Assembly: GCF_050947875.1 (NCBI RefSeq)
Contig: NW_027460346.1
Location: 3,538,000-3,601,999, forward strand
DNA length: 64,000 nt
Origin: Dermacentor variabilis
Taxonomy: Eukaryota; Arthropoda; Arachnida; Ixodida; Ixodidae
Direction of reading: 5' to 3'
The position numbers were made by a program, and so were the translations under genes. The notes beneath the pieces were generated by a model. The model had not been told where the DNA came from. It did not search any database and was given only the letters and a program-made list of their open reading frames with translations. Shown piece by piece: positions 55,685-64,000 of this stretch. How positions within the stretch are numbered: position 1 is the first letter of the stretch; each line of letters starts with the position of its first letter.

Positions 55685-56165
55685 CCTGGGCCCATATTCA
55701 GAAAAAGCTCTTATGTTCCAATGGTTTGTAAGAGAAAATTTCAGCCAATCCTGATGCTGGACATATCCTTAACGAAGGTGGCCATCCAATGGCAAAAAAC
55801 ACTTACGTACAAAAATTTCGTGAATTTGGCTCCTGAATTATTTCTTATTTACAATATGAATGGCATTCATGCTGGCATTAACTCTTCATTGCGTGACTAT
55901 TCGGGGCTGTCAGAGACATATATAACCTAGTCGGCTAACTTGCCTGAACGGAGATAAATGAATTACGACAGGACTTACACAGAATAAAATGGTGCATTGA
56001 TTATCAGGAGCCATATTCACAAAGATTTCAGTTCATAAATGGGCCCTGCTATTTGCCGACCACGTTCGTTAATACTCTCCGAGTATCAGGATTGGCTGAA
56101 ATTGGGTTTTATGAAGAATTCTAGCCTAAGTAATTTCCCTGAATACGGGCCTGTATTCTATTAAC
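55685..56165. repeat. Dispersed repeat family ('gggcccatattca ... aatcctgatgctgg')
   Basis: Shared blocks: gggcccatattcagaaa, cagccaatcctgatgctgga, catcc(a)aatggcaaa and cttcgtgaa[tg]t[ct]ggctcctg. They recur at 55685-55850, around 56010-56160 (partly reversed), 58195-58355 and 58385-58505. A related sequence flanks the solo LTR near 3600 and 3960. Copies are short (110-170 bp) and old. Confidence 0.55.
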
Positions 56166-56270
56166 ACATAATAAGACCGACCTTTTGGTGTTTGTTTTTA
56201 TGCAATGACATGATCTCGTATAAATTTTAAAAAGGCAGTCATGCATTGAACCAGTGGTATCTTTTAAGTA

Positions 56271-57425
56271 CCATATTTACTCGCATAATGAACGCACTCA
56301 CGTAATGAATGCAGCCCCCACTTTTCCAATCAAGAAGTATGTTTTTTCTTTTTTTCGCATAATGATCGCACCCCAAACTTGGTGCCATGAAGTAGGAGAC
56401 ACATGGTAGCTAGGATTCAGCATCTGCTATGGCGTCCGGCGAGTGCGATTGTGTCCGATGCCTGGAAAGGCCTTCACATATTACTAGCCCATGCATAACT
56501 GCCCATCCACTCATGTTAAATAGGCAGTGGGAGGCATGGCTTGCAGATGAGGGAAAGGAGAGCCAAGTGGCTCTCCTGGACCATGCCCAGCGAGCCGCTC
56601 GCGCCAGCGGGGAGCCCTGGACTATAAGGGCCAAACCACGCTCGCCTACATTTCTTTTTGAAAAATAGTTTCTTTCCTTCCTTGCCTTCTTCCAAGGCCG
56701 TATCGGATGCTGAATCGTGCCGTGTCTCCTACTTTTATTTTGATAGCAATTATATGGATGCTCCCGGCACATTTTTGCAGTCGTCGTCACATGCTGCATG
56801 GTGTAGGTGTGAGCAAAAGCACGAGAGGGAAGACGATGATTGCGGCTCAATCTCGTGCCCTCTTTTGTCTGCGTATTGCACAACTGTGTACTGCACCACT
56901 GCGTACAACTGCGTATTGCACAACCACGCTCGAGGAGCGCCGGCAGTCACGGCTCAATCTCCCACGTACAAGGGAGGAAAGCGGGAAGGTAACACGCAGT
57001 CTTCCGTCGCGCGCATGGCGCCAGATGGAGTGGAGGGAGGAGGGCGGGGAGACATTTTACTCTGGCAGCAACTGCACATTGCGGGGCCACGGCGCAACCT
57101 ATCTTCAAAGCGATCTGTGTCATGGGCTGAGTCAATGGCAGCTCATACTTTTGTGAGTGCTGCGGTCTCACCATTCAGTTTGTGTTGAAGTGAATGTCTG
57201 CAAGGTAGTGCGGCCAATGAGACTACTCTCCTTGCTTCGTCTAGCTGTCTACACATTTGCAATTGCAACCGATGATTCGCATTTCGGGCGAAGCCAACTT
57301 CTCTTTAGAGGTGGCCGCGGAAAAAAGAAATCGCTCAAAATTTTACTCCGCACAATGAACACACCCCCCAACTTTGTGCATATTTCTCTAGAAAAAAAGT
57401 GCATTCATTACGCGAGTAAATACAG
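56271..57425. mobile_element. Pogo-type TIR element with TA duplications, non-autonomous
   Basis: The left end CCATATTTACTCGCATAATG and the right end (reverse complement CTGTATTTACTCGCGTAATG) are imperfect inverted repeats of about 28 bp. TA flanks at 56269-56270 and 57426-57427. Inside, 56394-56435 and 56697-56733 are inverted (aggagacac..gattcagcatc). No transposase is recognised. A short frame (56429-56668) with LNRQWEAWLADEGKES and HAQRAARASGEPW could be a gag-like or host-derived remnant, but this is weak. Confidence 0.7.
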
Positions 57426-58184
57426 TACCTATGCATAAATATATTTACTGATAGCTATGTAATGTATATTCTAATCATGTTTATACCAACACAAACGAAA
57501 TGCTTGGCTTTGTTCGCCTTTCACTTCTTGTATTTTGTCTTTTCTGGTGAGTTTTGTATTCTTTTTGTGTTTGTGCATCCTTTTACTTTCTTTGCAGTAT
57601 ATCACAATGCAAATGGTTTCTATTGCAATTCATAGCGACTTGACTGTAATTTGTACTTGTTTTTTGTATAAAAGTGTTCTATGTATTTGCCATGCACTGC
57701 ATTCTTGATTTCACCTTTTCCCTTTCTCCAACACCTATTTAATGCCTTAATGGGTATTTAGAGTAAATAAAAAAAGATATTTAAATTATGAAAGCCATTC
57801 TCATCTGTCTGCAAGTTTGTATTTGATGTAGTTCGTGGAGGTCTGCCTTCCTTTAAACCAATTTTGTCCATCACTTCTTTCTAAATAATGTGCGGCCGAG
57901 TTCATACAATGTTTCATTCAGGATATATCTTTGCTGTTTACAATTCATGGTTGGCTGGCACCTGTTATTACGAACAGTTATGGCCTAAGAACCCTTCTCG
58001 TGAATACGGGACTTGAGATCCAATGGACAAAATTAAGACCACTTCTGCGAGCAAGGAGACCTGCCATTAGAAATACTTTGATTGTGGTCTCTACAACATA
58101 TCAATAACTGTCTGCAGATCTGTCAAACACATCATATGCACGCACAGTTTGTGCATGCAACTTTTGCACTTATGTGAGTATATG
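57426..58184. other. Intron 4, no feature recognised
   Basis: AT-rich DNA without recognised elements or genes. Confidence 0.4.
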
Positions 58185-58510
58185 TTGCATTATTCTTGGC
58201 CCACATTTGCAAAAACGATCTTACCCTAAAACTGACTGTAAGAAAATATTTCACCCAACGGTGGTGTTCAACATATTATTACCAAAGGCAGCCAGCCAAT
58301 GGCAATAAAAAAAATTATCACATAGCAATGAACAGTTTTGTGAATTCAGCCCCTGGGCACTAATGTCCAAAATACCCATACTATAGGAATTGTTCATTAG
58401 AGTGAATTCTAGGCAATCCTAATGCTGGGCATATTACTAGCATATACTGACGACCAATGGCAAAGTACACTTAGAAGCGTAAACCTTCGTGAAGTCGGCT
58501 CCTGGCTCTC
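58185..58510. repeat. Two further copies of the 'aatcctgatgctgg' repeat
   Basis: Related to 55685-56165. The copies at 58195 and 58385 share gcccacatttgcaaaaacga, cctaatgctgggcatatta, caatggcaa and gtgaa[tg]tc[ga]g[ca]tcctgg. Located just upstream of coding exon 5. Confidence 0.5.
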
Positions 58511-58641
58511 TGCTTTTAATGGAAGCTTCTCGGTAGGTTGCCAAGTATATATAAAAATAAGGTTTCAATCTGTTCCTATGTCATGTCTATTGCACTTCTC
58601 TTCTGCCTCGCATGTTTCAATGTATGGTGCATGACGCGCAG

Positions 58642-58810
58642 TCACGGAAATCGTTGAGCCGCGTCACCGCACTCTGCTCAATGTGGGCTTCTCGCTGGGA
58701 TTCACTCTGCCGACACTACTTCTACCGGGAGTGGCGTACCTTGTGGGCAGCTGGAAGTATCTCCAACTCGTTGCGGGTCTCAGCGGCTTCATGCTCATCC
58801 CGTTCATATT
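58642..58810 (+). CDS. SLC22-like transporter, coding exon 5 (TM5-TM6)
   Basis: The acceptor catgacgcgcag| joins phase 1 of exon 4 and the donor is ATATT|GTGAGT (ends in phase 2). Encodes FTEIVEPRHRTLLNV, GFSLGFTLPTLLLPGVAYLV (TM5), GSWKYLQLVAGLSG and FMLIPFI (TM6). E-[LI]-V-x-x-x-[HR]-R between TM4 and TM5, and W-[RK]-x-L-Q at TM6, are usual for SLC22. Confidence 0.92.
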
Positions 58811-59030
58811 GTGAGTTTGTCCGCGGGCTCCTATAAATGGTGTTGCCGTCGCACTGGGCAGTGCTGAATAAGCATTTTATCTTGTGCATGAATGCTCCAG
58901 CAAAGTTCATTCACCTAGTTTGTCTTCAGGGCAACTTTCCATCTTCTATACTTATTGGCCAGTTTAAAAAAAGATTCGATTTATTGAATTGGTGTGACTG
59001 AGATGCCATCATGTATGAGAAGGCTTTGTT
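58811..59030. other. Intron 5, 5' part
   Basis: Nothing recognised before the inverted repeat cluster. Confidence 0.4.
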
Positions 59031-59353
59031 AGAAAGAGCCTTCACGCTGCTGTGTGGCGTAAAGAATCAACATAAACTGAATTGCCTACAGCTGTGAGTG
59101 AACTAGAGTGCGAATTTTACGTTTCCATGTTGTCCAGTAGCATCCTGGAGTACGACTCTAGAGCATATAGACAAGGACTGAAGAAAGCACACTAAAAACA
59201 TAGTGCCGTGTCTGTGTCTTTCATGTGCCTTCTTGTGTCCTCTTCTATATGCACTACAATCGTACTCCAAGATGTCATACCATCAAGCCCGCATTGCAGC
59301 ACGTGTTGTTCAGAGCGTGCGACATTCTGCGATCCTGTCTTAGACACAAAGTG
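59031..59353. mobile_element. Partial copy of the long-TIR element (inverted duplicate)
   Basis: 59031-59157 plus 59158-59353 equal, in reverse complement, the interior plus right arm of the element at 59781-60395 (about 59991-60312). Blocks: gcctacagctgtgagtgaac, gtccagtagcatcctggagt, agagcatatagacaagga and gtgccgtgtctgtgtctttc. Confidence 0.8.
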
Positions 59354-59780
59354 CGTAGACTCTACACCATATTCAGTAAATGGATAGGCTAATGATAATG
59401 CATTAGATTCCTAAACATTCATGTGTAGAAGTGTCCTCTTACATTCATATTTTTCGGGGGTTTATGTTTTAATTTTAGCAGTTGGTTTATATATGCGAAT
59501 GGCAATGGGGGGGGGGGGGGTCAGCCAACGTCATTCTTTAGAAAGATCAATTCAGGCATCCTGCATTTCACCTAAGACTTATTTCTACAGATTATTCAGA
59601 GATAGCCTGTAATTAATCTACAATGAATTCTTATAAACTTTACCTTTCCACTGCTGATAAATGTATCATATAGTTGCATAGCTTTATTAGTACGCACTGG
59701 AAACAGCGCTGAAGAAGAGTCAAGACAGTAGGATGATGATCTGTGCATTTTCTCTTTTGATGCGAAAGCATCAAATGGCC

Positions 59781-60395
59781 CATTGAGGCCCGCATGTGAC
59801 CTCGTGTCACAGTCAACGAGAATTTAGGCACCATTTCACTGCTACAGGTGCCAGCAAGATGCCAGAAAGAGCCTTCACGCTGCTGTGTGGTGTAAAGAAT
59901 CAACGTAAACTGAATTGCCTACAGCTGTGAGTGAACTAGAGTGCAAATTTTACATTTCTATGTTGTCCAGTAGCATCCTGGAGTACGACTCACTTTGTGT
60001 CTAAGACAGGATCGCAGAATGTCGCACGCTCTGAACAGCACGTGCTGCAATGCGGGCTTGATGGTATGACATCTTGGAGTACGATTGTTGTGCATATAGA
60101 AGAGGACACAAGAAGGCACATGAAAGACACAGACACGGCACTTTTTAGTGTGCCTTCTTCAGTCCTTGTCTATATGCTCTAGAGTCGTACTCCAGGATGC
60201 TACTGGACAACATGAAAACATAAAATTCGCACTCTAGTTCACTCACAGCTGTAGGCAATTCAGTTTATGTTGATTCTTTACGCCACACAGCAGCGTGAAG
60301 GCTCTTTCTGGCATCTTGCTGGCATCTGTAGCAGTGAAATGGTGCCTAAATTCCCATTGACTGTGACACAAGGTCACATGCGGGCCTCAATGAAG
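59781..60395. mobile_element. Long-TIR hairpin element
   Basis: The left arm (59781-59990) and right arm (60183-60395) are reverse complements over about 210 bp (attgaggcccgcatgtgacc, caccatttcactgctaca, aaagagccttcacgctgc, gagtgaactagagtgc, ggagtacgact). A 192-bp interior lies between them. It has no coding capacity. A second, partial copy in the opposite orientation lies at 59031-59353. This MITE class is marked by very long TIRs, and the transposase source is unknown. Confidence 0.8.
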
Positions 60396-60399
60396 TAGG

Positions 60400-60710
60400 G
60401 CAGGCGAAAGGGTACACTGCTGCCACGCTGACGTTGCATGATGGGGGAGGGCATCGCCGCGATGCCACTTCACCCTTGTTCTCACTTTCAGAAGCCTGTG
60501 TCATCCGTGCGTACCTTGTCTGTGCAAGCTCTTGCCTGCGTTCTAACTTTGTCTTGGTAATCGCTATAAAGAAATTATTGTATAAAAAAGAACGAAATAA
60601 ATTCGAAAGGAAGAACGTTGGCATGAGTTTCGAACCTACAACCCCATGCTCAGAAGCCAAGTGTCTTACCAACTTGGCTGAACCAGCGCTTCCTAGATGG
60701 GAGGCCTGTG
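60400..60710 (-). mobile_element. tRNA-derived SINE-like element with body
   Basis: The minus-strand head at about 60617-60705 has an A-box-like CAGCCAAGTTGGTAAGA and a B-box-like GTAGGTTCGAAACTC, consistent with a tRNA-like promoter. The body extends to about 60400 and ends near a tail-like A/T stretch at 60565-60605. It is distinct from the main tick SINE family. Confidence 0.6.
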
Positions 60711-61235
60711 CACTCTGCTTTATGACATCGTGCTGTTTGGACCGAAATTTCTGTTGCAAAGCCCATCGTGACAAAAGCAGTAATGTAAAGATCACTGCGG
60801 ATTACTCAGGAGCGTGCCCATTAGATTCTATGGCAGTCAGGCAAGGTAGCACGGCGTCACGGATCGAAGTTCACTGGCCTTCTGCTATCTAGGAGGCATT
60901 GGCCAAGCATCTGAACATGCTCGCTTGCTCAAGAGGAGTTCATAACTTGAAGGACCACACAGGAGTGTTCAATCGGACATTAATGATTTCTCACTCACAA
61001 CTCGTAAGAAGTGCTTAGTAAGTGTCCTCGGATTTTTTTTTTCTAGTCGCTGTACTATATAATTACCATGAACAAGGACAAGGGGAACCGACGGGCTCAA
61101 TTTGCTTTACTTAAAACCACATTTATCGAACAGAAGGTATAATTCAATATCGATGTCATGTCGCATCTTTTACGAAAAGAACTGGCTCACCGGCTTATAG
61201 AATTTGAAGTAGTTAGCCAATGGATGGAAATTTTA
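60711..61235. other. Intron 5, no feature recognised
   Basis: No recognised elements. Confidence 0.4.
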
Positions 61236-61335
61236 CGAATCCCAGGTGATCCAAATTTCTGGACTGCCCCACTACGGCATGCCTCATAATCAGATTGTGG
61301 TTTCGGCACATAAAACCTCATACATAATTAATTTT
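61236..61335 (+). mobile_element. 3' fragment of the tick-type SINE
   Basis: Only the 3' body (cccaggtgatccaaatttct, ccactacggcatgcctcata, gtggtttcggcacataaaac) and an A/T tail remain. Confidence 0.75.
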
Positions 61336-62884
61336 TTTTGTTTTAATTTTACGAGAAAGAAATGCAAAAAACAATTTTTTCGTCATTGCTCAGCACATCA
61401 AGCACCCCGTCAAACGGTTAATGCCTTCAACAAAGTTATGTGTGTAGCTATACTGAGCGCGTCAAACTGAAATGAAGCCACATTCAGAATGTATAGAGGG
61501 TTCTCTTTAACCACTGCACCATGACAGAGCTTTTTTTCCTTGCCACCGGTGAACAGAACTGGCAAAAACACGTCGCACATCCAAATGTGTACCCGGTGAC
61601 TGAATTAGATATACTTATAATTATGAACCAGTTATCTAGTGTGCATTGTTTTACAGTTGATGTTTTGCTGGTTGCGTTATTGCAGAGTTGCTTTACAAAC
61701 ACAAGCACTCTTAATTGTTACATTGTTTCAGAATGCATATGCATTGTTTCAGAATGCATAATGGTTTCAGCGCCAGAACATAGGGAACAGGGAGAGCAGA
61801 CAGAACAAGTACTGGGCATCAACTGAAAGATTACAACGCAACAATTTCAAGCTTTACACAAATCTTCAGAGCTGTTCAAGTTATGACTCATAAGATTTAG
61901 TAAGCACTGGCTGATCATATCCTGCGCATACTAGCACTGCAAATACTGCTGCAGAAATAAGTAATATTTATCAGATTAGATTATTCCTCTGGGATTATAA
62001 AAGCAGAGGAAGCATTAGTAAGGACCGCATCATTTGCAGTATATGATAAATATTATGACTTTCAGCAGTGGTGTTCCTGCGGAGCTTGTTAATGTGCGCA
62101 GAGTTAATATGCAGTGTTTAAATACTGTTATGTGTCAACACTTCCACGGGGCCAGCATAGCCTATGCATTTCTTGAGCTCAATTTTATTACTTTCTTATC
62201 ATCCACCTTTCACGACCGGCCGATTCCGCTGACAATGTGGACAGAGCCCTGCTCGAACCACTGAGAAAGTGTGAAAAAAAGAAAAATCAGTAGAATCGCT
62301 ACATTTTCTCGGCCCAGATTTGAGAATCTGTGTAGAGCTTGAAATTGTGTGCAGTAAACTTTCAGCTGACATAGGACACTTGTGTCTGCTCTTCTCATTG
62401 CTTGTGCCATAGCGCTGAATCAACTATTCATTCTAAAGCAGCTCACAGGGGACATAAGGGTAAGGGCTCATTCACACGGGCAATTGACAGAGATCACGCA
62501 CCCGACCACGATTGGCGATCAATGAGTGACTCACGGCGACCAGTGTTCACACTGGCAAACGTGACCTGCCCTTAGCCACACTGAAATGTCTTGCACTTCG
62601 GGCCATTCACATCTTCACACACTGTGATCGCAACGTACAGTAAGTGTCAGCGTATACCGACTTGCTGCTTCTACGCTGTTGGTCGATTTTGTAGGCTTGC
62701 GACTGCCAGTCACAATGCTGAAAAATCGTGTGAGCAGTGAGCAATTGACCCAAAACGAACGTTTTTCGACCAAAGCGGCTATTTGCAGTTAATTTGGTTG
62801 CACGACCGCTGCGAGTTGCCAATGCAAATGAGCCCAGAATCGTGACCTTATACCGTGTCCTGTCACCTCTTGGCTGCCATGCAG
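61336..62884. other. Intron 5, 3' part
   Basis: A short duplication (cattgtttcagaatgcata, twice) lies at 61721-61760. Around 62460-62560 ctcattcacacgggcaa and gtgttcacactggcaa suggest an old TIR-like element. The exon 6 acceptor (ctcttggctgccatgcag) ends at 62884. Confidence 0.4.
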
Positions 62885-63118
62885 CATTGTGCAGGAGTCT
62901 CCACGCTGGCTGTTGTCCACCCACCATGAGAAGCAGGCCCGTGCAGCCATCCTCAAAATTCTGCGCATCAACGGACGCCCGGTGCCTAACATGGAGACCA
63001 CCATGCGAGAGCTGGTGGAGAAATCTGAGGCCGACGCCCAACTCGCTTCCACGAGTCCTGTTGAGATCTTCAGGCATAGGCGGCTGCTGCGTAACACCCT
63101 CTGCCTCTTCATCTTATG
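62885..63118 (+). CDS. SLC22-like transporter, coding exon 6 (central loop, TM7 start)
   Basis: Joins exon 5 in phase 2 to give FIFIVQESPRWLLS, with the ESPRWL motif that follows TM6. It continues through the cytoplasmic loop (STHHEKQARAAILKILRING, NMETTMRELVEKSEADAQLA, SPVEIFRHRRLLRNT) into TM7 (LCLFIL). The acceptor used is atgcag|C (62884), because the later AG at 62894 would break the frame. The donor is TATG|GTGTGT, ending in phase 2. This is the last exon in the window and the protein continues off the right edge. Confidence 0.92.
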
Positions 63119-64000
63119 GTGTGTAACATATAGACTCACGCCTACACATTTGGGAAATTTTGTTCAGTGTATGTGTCCAACACCGTATATATACATGGTG
63201 GAGATTGCCAAAAAACTGATGTTTCCAGCCTTTAGTTGGGGTGCTCTCTTTCAAATTATAGCCGTGGACTTAGTGGCTGCTTGCATTCAACACCTCATGT
63301 GCATGGCTGAGCACATGTAAAGGATATATAGATTTTTTGTCATCTTTCATTATTCCTCTGCTTTGTAATTGTCTTTTCTAGCTTTTCTGTTGTACCATGC
63401 TTTCATGTACAGCAACTTTCAGCAGATATAATTATTTGCATGCTATTGTCAATCGCACATTTGAAAAATTGCAAATTTGACATTGAAGTGCCCACGTAAC
63501 CTGCAGGATGCAAGCGCACGAGCAGACTTGGAAATGTCCATCGTGCCCAGTAAAACTTGAAAGAGAATCTGGAATTGACTTGTACTGAAAAAATAGAATG
63601 AACAAGATAACCACTAAGGTCGCATAGGGTTCTGTGTGGATTTCAATTTTTTTTGTCCGTGTAAACTTTTGTGCTGCTACCGCGAGAATATACTTTATCA
63701 GCTAATTATAACCCAACAGTCCACTATACATATCTTTACAGTTGGCTCAAATGCCATTGCAAATAATTATATAAAGCAAGCATACATTTTTCCTGATGTG
63801 AAAACACCTGAGAGAAATACGATAATGGTACTTGAAAATTAAGTTACAATAAGGGACAATCAAGAAAAATATTGAGCTGCGTTAGGTGGATAGATTACTT
63901 ATGTAGCAGTCTATTGTCATTGTCTCCCGACTCTATTGTGCAGAAAATTGCAACGGAATGTCCTGCTGCCGCCCATCTAATTTGAATCAGCCACACCAAT
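63119..64000. other. Intron 6 (incomplete)
   Basis: Begins with gtgtgtaaca and runs past the right edge. AT-rich. No element recognised. Confidence 0.6.

Larger units (their letters stand above)
5628..63118 (+). other. SLC22-family transporter gene span, 3' end outside the window
   Basis: Six coding exons with matching phases (0, 0, 2, 1, 2, 2 at successive ends) give 348 codons plus two bases. The ordered translation has the SLC22 layout: a short N-terminus, TM1, a large extracellular loop with HWC and several N-X-S/T sequons, the WDLVC motif before TM2, the MFS motif GHLSDRYGRR between TM2 and TM3, TM3-TM6, and ESPRWL after TM6. Family proteins are about 550 residues, so roughly 200 residues (TM7-12) are missing to the right. 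Introns are about 31.9, 1.7, 13.5, 5.3 and 4.1 kb and are filled with transposons. The product should be a plasma-membrane transporter of organic ions. Cation versus anion or carnitine preference cannot be told from this part. Confidence 0.9.

Noticed and set aside
59031..60395. An invertible DNA switch (the middle segment appears in both orientations)
   Set aside because: The partial copy's arm matches the right arm of the full element better than its left arm, so simple opposite-orientation duplication explains it.

Overview
The window is animal nuclear DNA, most likely from a hard tick (Ixodida). It has spliced genes with very long introns, no operons, and dense DNA transposons, LINEs and tRNA-derived SINEs. 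One SINE family matches the 'cgggatcgaatcccgg...ggcggccgcatttcgatgggggcgaaatgcg...ccactacggcgtgcctcataatca' type that I recall as abundant in tick genomes. The species assignment is from memory and no search was run.

One host gene dominates. It is an SLC22-type (organic cation/anion transporter-like) major facilitator gene on the + strand. Six coding exons can be read: 5628-5831, 37780-37959, 39620-39723, 53194-53348, 58642-58810 and 62885-63118. Their phases fit each other and all junctions are GT-AG. Together they encode 348 residues plus two bases: TM1, a large glycosylated extracellular loop, TM2-TM6 and the start of the central cytoplasmic loop up to TM7. The 3' exons (about 200 residues, TM7-12) lie beyond the right edge. 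A CpG-rich segment with CCAAT-, YY1-like and CRE motifs lies just upstream of the start codon.

Almost everything else is transposable elements in or upstream of that gene. 1-5.6 kb: a 77-bp minisatellite, G/C tracts and a solo LTR with a 4-bp target duplication. Intron 1 (5.8-37.8 kb): SINEs, inverted-repeat elements, a dead RTE-clade LINE carrying a SINE, two TTAA-flanked Kolobok-like elements (one with a THAP zinc-finger reading frame, the other split by a LINE), two pieces of a P-element-like transposase, tandem repeats, a possible BEN-domain pseudogene, a roughly 3-kb inverted repeat split by a second RTE LINE, and a hairpin MITE. Intron 2 (38.0-39.6 kb): little. Intron 3 (39.7-53.2 kb): a CR1/L2-like LINE split by a complete Tigger/pogo element with TA duplications and a single apparent frameshift; a 2-kb TIR element with a 7-bp duplication; and a pogo-like element split by a hAT-like element with an exact 8-bp duplication. 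Introns 4-6: an ATGT microsatellite, a second 77-bp array, another TA-flanked element, long-TIR hairpin elements and SINEs.

I see no CRISPR array, operon, rRNA or convincing functional tRNA, and no clearly novel multi-gene system. The most noteworthy items are the transporter model itself, the nested elements with exact target duplications, the element carrying only a THAP domain, and the nearly intact Tigger.
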